Below, piece by piece: positions 41,412 to 50,333 of a stretch of 64,000 nt of DNA. Numbering within the stretch: position 1 is the stretch's first letter; every line of letters begins with the position of its first letter. Position numbers and translations under genes: made by a program. The stretch is from Streptomyces caniscabiei (GTDB taxonomy: Bacteria; Actinomycetota; Actinomycetes; Streptomycetales; Streptomycetaceae): assembly GCF_014930365.1 (NCBI RefSeq), contig NZ_JABXWI010000004.1, forward strand, positions 682,001-746,000, read 5' to 3'. The notes beneath the pieces are model-generated. The model made no database searches. It worked only from the letters and a program-made list of their open reading frames with translations, and had not been told where the DNA came from.

Positions 41412-43250
41412 CTACAACCCGAGCCCCGTCAACAGCGTCGGCACGTCGACCGACGTCAGCGGGGTCAGGGGACTCTCCCGCTCCGTACCACCCTCCGCGG
41501 CGCCCTCGTCGTGGACGGCCAGCACGGACCCACCCCGCTCGGCCTCCGCCTCCGGCGTCGCGTTCGGCGTGGGCGTGTCGGGCTTCTCCGGTCCCGGCGC
41601 CGGGGAACCCTCGCCGGCGTCCGGTTTCTCGGAGACCGGCTCGGTCTCGGGCGTGGGCGCCTCGGAGCCGGAGACGGAGAGGGACTCGGGGCTCGCGGTC
41701 ACCCCGTCGGTGAGCCAGCGCTGCTTGGTGGAGTTGTCCCGCACCTTGACCACGACGTCGGACTTGGGCTCCGAGTCGATGGGGGCCATGGCGAGCCCTT
41801 CGCCCCACCGGGGCAGCAACTCGCCCTGGACGGTGAAGTCGTAGCGGACGTCGTCGCCCCGCTTCGCGTGTTCGCCCGCGCAGCTGCCGAGGACGACGAC
41901 ACCGGCGTCCACCTGGGAGTCCAGGCACAGTTCGGGGTTGGCGACACTGCGCAGCAGCCCGTCCTCCTCGTAGGACCACTTCTGGGTCCAGCCGGAGTCG
42001 CACACCGCGAGTTCGGTCGAGGCGCCCTTCACGGCCTTGCCGCCCGCGATGTCGAGGCAGAGATCGGCGGCCTGGTTGCGCAGGCGGGTCTGCTGGGGTG
42101 CCGTGGGCCGTCCGGCCGAGGCCGGCGGGGTCGGTGAAGCGCTGCCGCGGGTGGCCTCGTTGCCGGTGTCCGGCGCCGTCGCGACGCCCCCGGTGGCGCT
42201 GGTGGAGGCGGTGGGGTCGGCGCCGCTGCCGTCGTCCGAGAGGAACGCGGCGCCCAGGATGGCCGCGAGCAGCGCGCCCGAGGAGACGCCGACGGTGAGC
42301 AGGGCGCGGGGGTTGCGAGCTCCGGAGGTGATCCGGCGGCGCTGTGCGGGGATCTGGGAGAGCAGTCGGTGGCGGCCGCCGCTCCCCGGCCGTCTCGACG
42401 TGCCCTTCTGCGGCATCCGGCCGGGCCGGGAGTCGAGGTAGCGCCGGGCACCCCAGCCGAGTACGGCTTCGGCGATGACGCCGCCGAGTCCGCCCTCGAA
42501 ATGGCTGAGTTGCTCGGCGGCGTAACGGCAGTAGCGGCACTCCAGCAGATGCTGCTGGACGTCCGGCAGCAGAGCGCCGCCGCGGCGAATGGGCACATCC
42601 AGCAGGCGGTTGTAGAAGCGGCAATCCTTGGACGGCGCGAGTTCCCGGTGGGCGCGCACGCAGCCCTCCCGGAATTTGTCGCGTGCCTGCTCCAGGGTGG
42701 CGACGGCGCTGTCGGCGTCCAGCCCCAGCAGACCAGTGGGTATGGTTATCGTTTCGGCTTCTACTTCGGTGTGCCACAGCAGGCACTGGGCGACCGCGGG
42801 GAGGGCCTGGAAAGAACGCTCGACGAGCTTGCGGTTTTCCGGCGTCATGGACTTCGCCGCGCGCATGCCCCGCCCTCCGGCGGGCTTGCGCAAGTCCGGC
42901 AGCACACCGGAGACGCCCCCTTCCGCGGACCACTCCTTGACGGTGTCGCGCGCGGCCACCAGCAGCCGGGGCCGCAGGGCGACACCCGACTCGCCCCGCA
43001 TCAGCCCGTCGAGCACCCGGTGGAAGGCGGTCGCGGTGACCATCGAGGCGACCTGGGACTGGGTGGCGAGACAGACGGCCGCGTAGTCATAGGTCGACTG
43101 CCAGTGCCGTGCCATCAACAGGGCGACCGGGTCGCCGGTGCCGCCCTCCGGCCATCCCCTCAGCCGGGCCGCGAGAGTCTCGTCGGACTCTCCGGGCACC
43201 GGGCCGGGCGCGGGCGGGAAAGTGGGGCGGGGAGGGTGGGGGGTGTGCAC
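41412..43250 (-). CDS. Sigma-factor-like/zinc-finger/TM protein with extracellular ricin-type lectin domain
   Basis: 612 residues from GTG 43250 (GGAAGGAA nine bases upstream); the longer frame to 43466 has no better start. The N-terminal 220 residues resemble ECF sigma regions 2 and 4 (DPVALLMARHWQSTYDYAAV; FQALPAVAQCLLWHTEVEAE). A zinc anti-sigma motif HLLECRYC lies near 229-236. One membrane helix is at about 313-336 (LLTVGVSSGALLAAILGAAF). Then come a Ser/Thr/Pro linker and a ricin-type beta-trefoil (about 385-530, RNQAADLCLDIAGGKAVKGA, with QRW-like repeats). A Pro/Glu-rich tail ends the protein. It may be a surface carbohydrate sensor; whether the sigma-like part still binds DNA or polymerase is unknown. 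Confidence 0.75.
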   Translation of the reverse strand: MHTPHPPRPTFPPAPGPVPGESDETLAARLRGWPEGGTGDPVALLMARHWQSTYDYAAVCLATQSQVASMVTATAFHRVLDGLMRGESGVALRPRLLVAARDTVKEWSAEGGVSGVLPDLRKPAGGRGMRAAKSMTPENRKLVERSFQALPAVAQCLLWHTEVEAETITIPTGLLGLDADSAVATLEQARDKFREGCVRAHRELAPSKDCRFYNRLLDVPIRRGGALLPDVQQHLLECRYCRYAAEQLSHFEGGLGGVIAEAVLGWGARRYLDSRPGRMPQKGTSRRPGSGGRHRLLSQIPAQRRRITSGARNPRALLTVGVSSGALLAAILGAAFLSDDGSGADPTASTSATGGVATAPDTGNEATRGSASPTPPASAGRPTAPQQTRLRNQAADLCLDIAGGKAVKGASTELAVCDSGWTQKWSYEEDGLLRSVANPELCLDSQVDAGVVVLGSCAGEHAKRGDDVRYDFTVQGELLPRWGEGLAMAPIDSEPKSDVVVKVRDNSTKQRWLTDGVTASPESLSVSGSEAPTPETEPVSEKPDAGEGSPAPGPEKPDTPTPNATPEAEAERGGSVLAVHDEGAAEGGTERESPLTPLTSVDVPTLLTGLGL

Positions 43251-43800
43251 AGAGCGGGTTCCTTCCAAGGCACAAGATGGCACACGGAGTTGTGGCCGCC
43301 GAAAAGGGCCCTGGACTGGTGCGTACCTTTTTGGCGGGCGCCGGGAAAGCGGCCGGGGACCGGGCCGCACGATGACCGTCTCCCTTGAGCCTTTTGGGCC
43401 CTTCGGCGACCGGGAAAGCCAAATGGCCTTTCCGGCCGGGCCATTGCCCCTGCGCAGGAAGTTCACCCTTGCACAAGTTACTCATGGCTAACAAGGCACT
43501 TGTGCAACATCCGTATCACTAAAAGCAGGTCAGATGACCGGTACGAATGATTCCGCTTCGCAGAGCGAACGCTTCCGCTTCCCAAATGTTCAAGCCTTCA
43601 AGCACCCCGTGTGAACCGTACGCACACCCCGGTGGTCCGCGCACGCTCCCGGCGCGCGGACGGTTCGTTGTTGACTGAAGCCGGCCACCTCGGAAGGCCC
43701 CGCGCGGAACGGCGGCTCTCCCGCGCGAAACGGGCCGCCGACCTTGATCCTCCCGCCCTCGGTCGGCGGCCCCGAGGTGGGACCGCTCGCTCCGGCTCGC
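43251..43800. other. Intergenic region with an inverted repeat
   Basis: About 550 bases between the lectin-fusion start and the toxin stop. The feature that stands out is an exact 10-bp inverted repeat, TTGCACAAGT (43469-43478) and ACTTGTGCAA (43498-43507), 30 bp centre to centre, about 220 bp upstream of the lectin-fusion start. The stretch 43480-43590 is AT-richer. No gene is supported here. Confidence 0.45.
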
Positions 43801-44178
43801 TCAGATCTGCCAGGAGCGCAGCCGGTCCGCCGCCCCGTAGACGTCGGTCTTGCCGGAGATCAGGTCCCGCGCGAGATCCACGAGGGCCCCGTACGGCGGG
43901 TCGATGCCGACGCCGCTGACGAACATGTAGGCCACGGCGGTCGCGCAGGCGAAACGGGCGTTGGCGGCCGGCAGGGGCTTGAGCAGGGCGAGGGTGTGCA
44001 GCAGCGCGGCCGCCCGCCAGGCCGGGTCGGAGTCCACGCCGAGGCGCGGCGGGTCGACGCGGTGCCGGGCGACGGCGGCGACGAGCGCCGAGAAGTCGTT
44101 GACGGTGGGCTGCTCGGGCATGACCTCTTCGTGTCGCTGGAGCAGCCAGGGCACGTCGATGTGGATGACGGGAGCCAT
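43801..44178 (-). CDS. Fic/Doc-like toxin component with degenerate motif
   Basis: 125 residues from ATG 44178. The Doc-like fold is suggested by HIDVPWLLQRHEEV, RAAALLHTLALLKPLPAANARFACATAVAYMF and the terminal DLISGKTDVYGAADRL. The normal Fic motif HPFx(D/E)xNxR reads KPLPAANAR here. The catalytic His and acidic residue are missing while Asn and Arg remain, so classical AMPylation or Doc kinase activity is doubtful. It follows its RHH partner by 3 nt, a normal toxin-antitoxin arrangement. Confidence 0.75.
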   Translation of the reverse strand: MAPVIHIDVPWLLQRHEEVMPEQPTVNDFSALVAAVARHRVDPPRLGVDSDPAWRAAALLHTLALLKPLPAANARFACATAVAYMFVSGVGIDPPYGALVDLARDLISGKTDVYGAADRLRSWQI

Positions 44179-44181
44179 CGG

Positions 44182-44427
44182 TCAGACGGCCCGTCCCCCC
44201 GCCTTGGCGGCGGGTTCGTCGTCCGGGAAGGCGGCGGCGAACTCGTCGGCGTGCGCGGTGAAGAACTCCCGGAACGCCTCCGCGCCCTCCTTCAGCGCCC
44301 GGTGCCGCACGATGTCGGCAGCGGCGGCCTCGCGCACGAGCGCCTTCATCGACGTCCCGCGCTCCTTGGCCATCTGCCGCAGGTCCTCTAGCTCGCGGTC
44401 GCTGAACTCCACATTCAGAGCTGGCAT
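44182..44427 (-). CDS. Ribbon-helix-helix antitoxin
   Basis: 81 residues from ATG 44427. The N-terminal MPALNVEFSDRELEDLRQMA plus RGTSMKALVREAA is a ribbon-helix-helix DNA-binding fold. The acidic C-terminal half (FREFFTAHADEFAAAFPDDE) would wrap the toxin. It should repress its own operon, and a small palindrome TTACCCGTAA lies 24 bp upstream. It is the first gene of the pair with the Fic-like protein. Confidence 0.82.
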   Translation of the reverse strand: MPALNVEFSDRELEDLRQMAKERGTSMKALVREAAAADIVRHRALKEGAEAFREFFTAHADEFAAAFPDDEPAAKAGGRAV

Positions 44428-44450
44428 GCGCCCACGGTACCGCGAGGGTA

Positions 44451-44460
44451 CTTACCCGTA
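44451..44460 (-). promoter_or_regulatory. Small palindrome upstream of the antitoxin
   Basis: TTACCCGTAA has TTAC/GTAA arms around CC. It lies in an AT-rich patch just before the toxin-antitoxin pair, where an RHH autorepressor would bind. The site is short, so chance is possible. Confidence 0.35.
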
Positions 44461-44504
44461 AATAATCGCAGGTCAAGGCTATGTGCGGGCGGTACCGAAT
44501 CAAG

Positions 44505-44534
44505 GCGGCCGACGTCCCGGAGGACGTCGGCCGC
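44505..44534. terminator. Perfect hairpin terminator after the GH9 gene
   Basis: GCGGCCGACGTCC (44505-44517) and its exact complement (44522-44534) form a 13-bp stem with a CGGA loop, 20 bp downstream of the GH9 stop and before the toxin-antitoxin promoter. Confidence 0.75.
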
Positions 44535-44554
44535 GCGCGTTCGGAGGTGAGGTG

Positions 44555-46798
44555 TCAGCTCTGGTCGGCGACGAACGACGCCATACGGGCCAGCGCCGCG
44601 TTCCAGTTGATCGTGTGTTCGTTGGTCGACCAGGACTGGATGTCGTCGATGTAGCAGAACTGGCCGACGCAGCCCTGGAGTTTGCTCTGCGCGTAGGGGT
44701 CCTGGATGGAGGAGTTGGGGCCGCCCGCGAGGGTGCCGGCCGGCGGGTTGGGCTGGTCCGGGTCGAGCTGGTGGGCGTACCACCGGGCGTGCTGGTTGCG
44801 GGCGTCGACCTCGCCGTACCCGGTGACGTAGGAGATGTTGAGGGCGTTGCGGCCGAAGAGGTAGTCCATGCTCTGGAGCGCGCCCTCCCGGTACTTGGAC
44901 GCCCCGCTGATGTCGTAGGCCGTGGCGACGACGACCGCGTTGTTGAGGATCTGGTGGTTGGAGCCCCAGTCGTAGAGGTTGTTCTCGGGCGCGTACGGCA
45001 TGCCGTACGGGTGGTCCTTCAGCGTGGCCAGGTAGCGGTCGGCGGCCTTGGTCACGGACTGGCGGACCTTGTCGCGGCCGGGCAGCTTGTTCGGCACGGT
45101 CGCGAGGTCGAGGCGGCCCGCGGCGGCCGTGCGGGCCCAGTCGAAGCCGATGGGTCCGAAGATGTCGGCGGTGTGCACGGGTGAGGCGAGGACGTGGTCC
45201 TGGAAGGCCTTCTCGCCGGTGGTCAGGTACAGCTGGGCGGCCGCCCAGTAGAACTCGTCGGTGACGTTGTTGTCGGCGTAGGTGCCCCCGCCGACGCCGT
45301 CGCTCTCGGAGGCGTACACGGCCGGGTGCTCCAGGGCCGCCGCCCAGGCCGTGCGGGCCGCGGTGAGGGCCTTCGCGGCGAAGGCGCGGTCGTAGGGGCG
45401 GTAGAGGCGGGCCGCCTGGGCGGCCGTGGCCGCCAGGTTGAGGGTCGCCGCCGTGGTCGGCGGGTGCAGCTCACGCTTCTGCGGGTCGTCGGCGGGCATC
45501 AGCGGCAGGCCGGTCCACTGCTCGTCGTGGATCTTGTGGTGGGCCATGCCCGCGAGCGGCTCACCCTGCGGCACCTGCATCCTCAGCAGGAAGTCCAGCT
45601 CCCGGCGGACCTCGTCCAGCAGGTCGGGCACCTTGTTGCCGCTCTCGGGGATGTCCAGCGAGCCGTCGCCGAGTTTGCCGGCCTTGCCGGTACGGGCGTG
45701 CAGCGCGCGTTCGTAGGTGCTCAGCACCTCCCAGGTGGAGATACCGCCGTTGACGACATACTTGCCGTGGTCACCGGCGTCGTACCAGCCGCCGGTGACG
45801 TCGAGCCGGTAGTCGCAGACGCCGGGCTGGCAGGGCACGTTCCCGTCGCCCTGGTTGGGCGCCACGTCGACATGGCCGGCGGCGCGGCCGTAGCCGGGTC
45901 GCAGGTCGTCGCTGATCGGGGTGCCGCTGCGCTGGGTGTAGTAGTACTTCAGCGAGTCCAGGCGCAGGCGCTCGTAGGCGGCCGGGTCGATGTCGAACGG
46001 GCGGCTGGTCTCGCCGTCGGCGACCAGGGTGAAGCCGGTGCCGCGTTTACGGTAGGCGCCGAAGTCGATCGAGTGGACGTGCTGCCCGGAGGAGGCGTCG
46101 AGACCGCGCGGGGTGCTCCACCCGTGGGCGACGACGGCACCCGAGGCGTTCTTCAACTGCCAGGGCAGCCGCTCCGTCGCGTCGGTCACCAGGGTGGCGT
46201 TCTTGGGCCCGGCGGGCAGATAGGCGACCTGGTTGACCCGTACCCGGGGCCCGGTGTCGGGTTCGTACACCTCCGGCGGCACCCCGCCGAGCAGCGAGAT
46301 GTCGTCCATGCAGAAGGTGAACGGGTTCGCGTTGCCGCCGACTTGGAAGCCGACCTGGGCCTGGCTGGTGTCGACGGGCGAGGTGAAGGTGTAGGTGTAG
46401 GAGTCGCCCGAGACGTTCAGCTGCGGGCTGACCTCGAAGTAGGTGTCGTACGGGGCCACCGACAGGCCGACGATGGCCCGCAGGACGTTGCCCTGGGGTG
46501 TGCCGGAGGCGGAGAAGCTGAAGCGGTACGACTCGCCCTTGACCAGGGTGATGTCGTTCTGGCCGACGGCGGCGTCCCAGCGGTTGGTGGTGCCGCCGGG
46601 GATCTCGGCGCAGAGCCGGCCGTCGGTGAGGCCGGCGGTGACGTTGCCGGTCGTCCACCAGGGGGCGGTGGTGGTGTCGAAGGCGCCGTTCTTGACCTGT
46701 TCGACCTCCTCGGCCTGGGCCGGGCCGGTGGGCAGCGCGGTGAGCGCGGCCGCGAGGAGGGTCGTCAGGGCGAGCAGGGCGGTTCTGCGTCGTTTCAC
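44555..46798 (-). CDS. Secreted GH9 cellulase with N-terminal CBM
   Basis: 747 residues from ATG 46798. Signal peptide (1-29, ending AQA); a CBM4/9-like module (about 33-172, [20 protein letters not shown]); an Ig-like domain (about 182-275, [20 protein letters not shown]); and the GH9 barrel. The catalytic Asp pair is in [17 protein letters not shown] (about 338-346) and the acid Glu in [13 protein letters not shown] (about 727). It should hydrolyse beta-1,4-glucan outside the cell. A perfect CebR operator lies 76 bp upstream, so expression should be induced by cello-oligosaccharides. Confidence 0.93.
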   Translation of the reverse strand: MKRRRTALLALTTLLAAALTALPTGPAQAEEVEQVKNGAFDTTTAPWWTTGNVTAGLTDGRLCAEIPGGTTNRWDAAVGQNDITLVKGESYRFSFSASGTPQGNVLRAIVGLSVAPYDTYFEVSPQLNVSGDSYTYTFTSPVDTSQAQVGFQVGGNANPFTFCMDDISLLGGVPPEVYEPDTGPRVRVNQVAYLPAGPKNATLVTDATERLPWQLKNASGAVVAHGWSTPRGLDASSGQHVHSIDFGAYRKRGTGFTLVADGETSRPFDIDPAAYERLRLDSLKYYYTQRSGTPISDDLRPGYGRAAGHVDVAPNQGDGNVPCQPGVCDYRLDVTGGWYDAGDHGKYVVNGGISTWEVLSTYERALHARTGKAGKLGDGSLDIPESGNKVPDLLDEVRRELDFLLRMQVPQGEPLAGMAHHKIHDEQWTGLPLMPADDPQKRELHPPTTAATLNLAATAAQAARLYRPYDRAFAAKALTAARTAWAAALEHPAVYASESDGVGGGTYADNNVTDEFYWAAAQLYLTTGEKAFQDHVLASPVHTADIFGPIGFDWARTAAAGRLDLATVPNKLPGRDKVRQSVTKAADRYLATLKDHPYGMPYAPENNLYDWGSNHQILNNAVVVATAYDISGASKYREGALQSMDYLFGRNALNISYVTGYGEVDARNQHARWYAHQLDPDQPNPPAGTLAGGPNSSIQDPYAQSKLQGCVGQFCYIDDIQSWSTNEHTINWNAALARMASFVADQS

Positions 46799-46873
46799 GT
46801 CTGGGCTCCTCGGAGGAGGTGGGGGCGCAGTCGGTGACGGGTGGTGCCGGGGGCGCGGGTGCGGACAGAGTCA

Positions 46874-46887
46874 TGGGAGCGCTCCCA
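46874..46887 (-). promoter_or_regulatory. CebR operator
   Basis: TGGGAGCGCTCCCA is a perfect 14-bp palindrome and equals the known operator of CebR, the LacI-family cellulose-utilisation repressor of Streptomyces. It lies 76 bp upstream of the GH9 start. Confidence 0.9.
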
Positions 46888-46996
46888 GATGCGGACTTGG
46901 CCATGCTGTTAGAGACATGACAGCCCGTCAACGGTCCGGACGGGACTGGTTTGTCGTCCGGACCGGAGCGGCGGCTCGTCGACGAGGCCCGGGGCG

Positions 46997-49900
46997 TCAG
47001 ACCGCGAGGACGTCCAGCCTGCTGATGCGGACCGCGCCGCGTGTCTCGCCCGGGTGGCGGCTCGTCAGGGTGAGGCGGACGCGGGAGCCGCGCAGCGGGG
47101 TGAACGTGATCGCCGTGGGGGCGTCGGAGGCGGTGGCCCAGTCGATCGTCGCGCCCTCCACGGGGACGTACCGCCGGCCGTCCCACACCTCGACCTCGAC
47201 GGCCTCGGGCAGGGTGTGCCCCGCGTCGACGGTGAAGGAGACCTCGACCCGGTCGACCCTCCCGGGCCGCCCCCAGTCGACCGTGACCCAGTCCTCGGGC
47301 CGTGCGCCGCTGAACGCGGGCAGCAGGGCGGTGGCCGCCTTGAGGAAGGCGTTGGACCAGCCGGTGGCGGGGTCGCCGTCGAGCATGGCGGCGGGCAGGG
47401 TGTCGGGGCGACCGGAGTGACTCGCGTCGGCGCGGGGATAGGTGACGGGAGCCGGGTGGTCGGGCCCGAAGGAGGCGGCCGGGGTCGTCGACCTGTCGCG
47501 CGCCGGCGTGGCGCGCACGCTCACCCTTCCGGTGCGCAGCCCCGCCACCCGTGCCGTCACCCGTACCGAGCCCGCCTCGACGCCCGACCGTACGATCGCG
47601 AGCGCCTTGCCGCCGAAGGCGGTGCGGGTGGATGCCTGGTAGCGCTCGGCGCTCTCCTCGCGGCCGTTGTCGAGTCCCGCGAGGGAGCCTCCCCGGACGT
47701 CGAAGGTGATGAGGTGCTCGGCGTCGGGGACCACCACGCCCCGGGCGTCGACGATCTCGGCGGTGACGAAGGCCAGCGAACGCCCGTCCGCCGCCAGGGA
47801 TTTCCGGTCGGCGGTGAGCCGTACGGCGTGCGGCTCACCGGCCGTGCGCAGGACGTCGGTGGCGACGACCCTGCCGTCGCGCCGTGCCACCGCCTTCAGT
47901 TCACCGGGGACGTACGGCACCTTCCAGGTGAGGTGGAGTTTGCCCGCGCTGCCGCCCGGGCTGGTGTAGCTGCCCGGGTACGGGCCGTCGGTGAAGGTCT
48001 TGTCGTCGCCGGTGGGTTCGGTGGTCTCCAGGTAGGACCGCCCGTCGGGGGTCTTCTTCTCGTCGAACCTCCGCGTCCCGAGGGACTTCCCGTTGAGGAA
48101 CAGCTCGACGGTGGCGACGTTGGAGTAGGCCCACACCTCGATCATGTCGCCCTTGTCGTGGTTCCAGGTCATCGGCAGCAGATGGACCATGGGCTCGCCG
48201 GTCCACTGGCTCCGGAAGAGGTGGTACATGTCCTTGGGGAAGCCGGCCGTGTCGACCGCGCCGAAGAAGGAGGCCTTCACCGGGAAGACGTCGTACGGCG
48301 TGGGCTCGCCGAGGTAGTCGATACCCGACCAGAGGAACTGCCCGGCGAACCACTTCCGGTCGCGGTCCTTCTTGTGGCCGTACTCCCCGCTCATGGTCCA
48401 GGAGGCGAGGTTGTTGTCGTAGGAGGAGACGCCCCGTCGGCCCGGCGTGTGGTTCTCGCCGGTGTTGAGGCGCTCGGGCTCCTGGTAGACGCCTCGCGTG
48501 GAGGTCTCCGAGGACGACTCCGACTCGAAGAGGAACAGGTGCGGGTAGCGGGCGTGCAGGGCGTCCACCGACTTGGCGGTGTTGTAGTTGAGGCCGAGGC
48601 CGTCGAGCTTGGCGAGGATCAGGTCGCCGGGGGTGCCGGGGGCGGGGACGCTGCGGTGGCGGTGGGAGCCGATGACGACGGGGCGGGTGTCGTCGGAGGC
48701 CTTGAGGGCGGCGATCAGGCGGTCCGCCATGACGAGGCCGGATGCGGAGGTGAACTCGGAGACCTCGTTGCCGAGGGACCACATCAGGACGGCGGGCGAG
48801 TTGCGGGCCGCGAGCACCATCTCGGTGATGTCGCGGTCGGCCCACTCGTCGAAGAAACGGCCGTAGTCGTAGCGGGTCTTGGGGCTGCGCCAGCAGTCGA
48901 AGGCCTCCACCGTCATCACGATGCCGAGGTCCTCGCAGACCTCGATCATCTCGGGCGAGGGCGGGTTGTGGGAGGTGCGCAGGGCGTTGACGCCCATCGA
49001 CTTCATGATCGTCATCTGGCGGCGGATCGCGTCGGCGTGGACGGCGGCGCCGAGCGCGCCGAGGTCGTGGTGGAGGTCGACCCCCTTGATCTTGTGCGGG
49101 GTGCCGTTGAGGTGGAAGCCCTCGTCGGGGTCGAAGCGGAAGGTGCGGATGCCGAAGGGGGTGCGGTGGGTGTCGGTGGTGCGGCCGCCGACGCGCAGTT
49201 CGGTGGTGAGGGTGTAGCGGTGCGGGTCCGCGAAGTCCCATCGCCTCGGCTCGCGCACGGTCAGTTCATGGGTCTCGGTCGCGGTGTCGGTGACGGCGAC
49301 CGTGGAGGACGTACGGGCGACCGTCCGGCCGCGGGCGTCGACGACGCGGGAGACGACCTCGACGTCCGCCGCGCCGCCGGAGGCGTTCACGACGGTGGTG
49401 CGGCCGCGGACGAGGGCGCGCTCGTCGGTGACGTCCGGGGTGGTGACGTACGTGCCCCAGCGCGCCACGTGCACGGGGTCGGTGACGACCAGTCGGGCCT
49501 CGCGGTAGATGCCGCTGCCGGAGTACCAGCGGCTGCTGGGCAGGCGGTTCTGGACCTTGACCGCGATGACGTTCTCGGTGGCGTCGTCGGTGTGCAGCAG
49601 GTCGGTGAGGTCGAAGGCGAAGCCGGTGTAGCCGTAGGGGTGGCGGCCGACCTCGGTGCCGTTGCAGTGGACGTACGAGTCCATGTAGACGCCGTCGAAC
49701 TCGACCGAGATCCGCTTGCCCGCGAGGGAGCGCGGCAGGGTGAAGGCGGTGCGGTACCAGCCGAGGCCGCCGGGGAAGAAGCCGGTGCCGCTGGTGGTGC
49801 CGTGCTCGGTGGTGGGGGCGAGTTCGATGGACCAGTCGTGCGGGACGGCCACCTGCCGCCAGGCGGAGTCGTCGAACCCGGGGCGCGCGGCGTCGGCGTA

Positions 49901-50086
49901 CTCGCCGGTGGGATCGGTGATGCCGCCGGGGTTGACGAGGGCGAAGCGCCAGCCGTCGCGGAGCGGGACGGTCCGGCGGGTGGCGGTGGGTCCCGACCGG
50001 GGGGCGGCGGTCGCGGTGCCCGTCAGCGCTCCCACCAGCGGGGCGGAGGTGCCCGCGACGAGCAGTGATCTGCGGGTGACGGTCAT
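46997..50086 (-). CDS. Tat-exported glycoside hydrolase family 2 enzyme
   Basis: 1029 residues from ATG 50086, with GAAGGGAA upstream; the frame further upstream adds only a poor leader. Tat signal TVTRRSLLVAGTSAPLVGAL. GH2 order: sugar-binding (about 40-215, GLGWYRTAFTLP, GVYMDSYVHCNG), immunoglobulin-like (about 220-325), and barrel (about 330-640) with LRTSHNPPSPE, acid/base Glu in MWSLGNEVSEF and nucleophile Glu in FLFESESSSE. Bacterial Ig-like and discoidin-like domains follow (DGDPATGWSNAFLKAA). Probably an exported beta-galactosidase or related exo-glycosidase; substrate not certain. It shares no promoter with the GH9 gene, whose CebR site lies just downstream. Confidence 0.9.
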   Translation of the reverse strand: MTVTRRSLLVAGTSAPLVGALTGTATAAPRSGPTATRRTVPLRDGWRFALVNPGGITDPTGEYADAARPGFDDSAWRQVAVPHDWSIELAPTTEHGTTSGTGFFPGGLGWYRTAFTLPRSLAGKRISVEFDGVYMDSYVHCNGTEVGRHPYGYTGFAFDLTDLLHTDDATENVIAVKVQNRLPSSRWYSGSGIYREARLVVTDPVHVARWGTYVTTPDVTDERALVRGRTTVVNASGGAADVEVVSRVVDARGRTVARTSSTVAVTDTATETHELTVREPRRWDFADPHRYTLTTELRVGGRTTDTHRTPFGIRTFRFDPDEGFHLNGTPHKIKGVDLHHDLGALGAAVHADAIRRQMTIMKSMGVNALRTSHNPPSPEMIEVCEDLGIVMTVEAFDCWRSPKTRYDYGRFFDEWADRDITEMVLAARNSPAVLMWSLGNEVSEFTSASGLVMADRLIAALKASDDTRPVVIGSHRHRSVPAPGTPGDLILAKLDGLGLNYNTAKSVDALHARYPHLFLFESESSSETSTRGVYQEPERLNTGENHTPGRRGVSSYDNNLASWTMSGEYGHKKDRDRKWFAGQFLWSGIDYLGEPTPYDVFPVKASFFGAVDTAGFPKDMYHLFRSQWTGEPMVHLLPMTWNHDKGDMIEVWAYSNVATVELFLNGKSLGTRRFDEKKTPDGRSYLETTEPTGDDKTFTDGPYPGSYTSPGGSAGKLHLTWKVPYVPGELKAVARRDGRVVATDVLRTAGEPHAVRLTADRKSLAADGRSLAFVTAEIVDARGVVVPDAEHLITFDVRGGSLAGLDNGREESAERYQASTRTAFGGKALAIVRSGVEAGSVRVTARVAGLRTGRVSVRATPARDRSTTPAASFGPDHPAPVTYPRADASHSGRPDTLPAAMLDGDPATGWSNAFLKAATALLPAFSGARPEDWVTVDWGRPGRVDRVEVSFTVDAGHTLPEAVEVEVWDGRRYVPVEGATIDWATASDAPTAITFTPLRGSRVRLTLTSRHPGETRGAVRISRLDVLAV

Positions 50087-50333
50087 GGTGTTCCCTTCGT
50101 CGAACGTGCGGGTGGACGTTCCGGGGAGCCGTGGAGCACAAGACCCCACAAGCCATCACATGCGATCGTGACCGAACAGAATCTGACGACTCGTCCCAGC
50201 GGTCGTCAAGGGCCTCTCAGGCCACTCGGCGAACACCGGTTCAGGAAATCGCGCGGAGGTACGGTTTCCCGTCCGCTTTTCCGGCGGAGCGCATAGGCTG
50301 GAATTCGCCCGTAAGCCCGTTCGGTCCGGCGGA

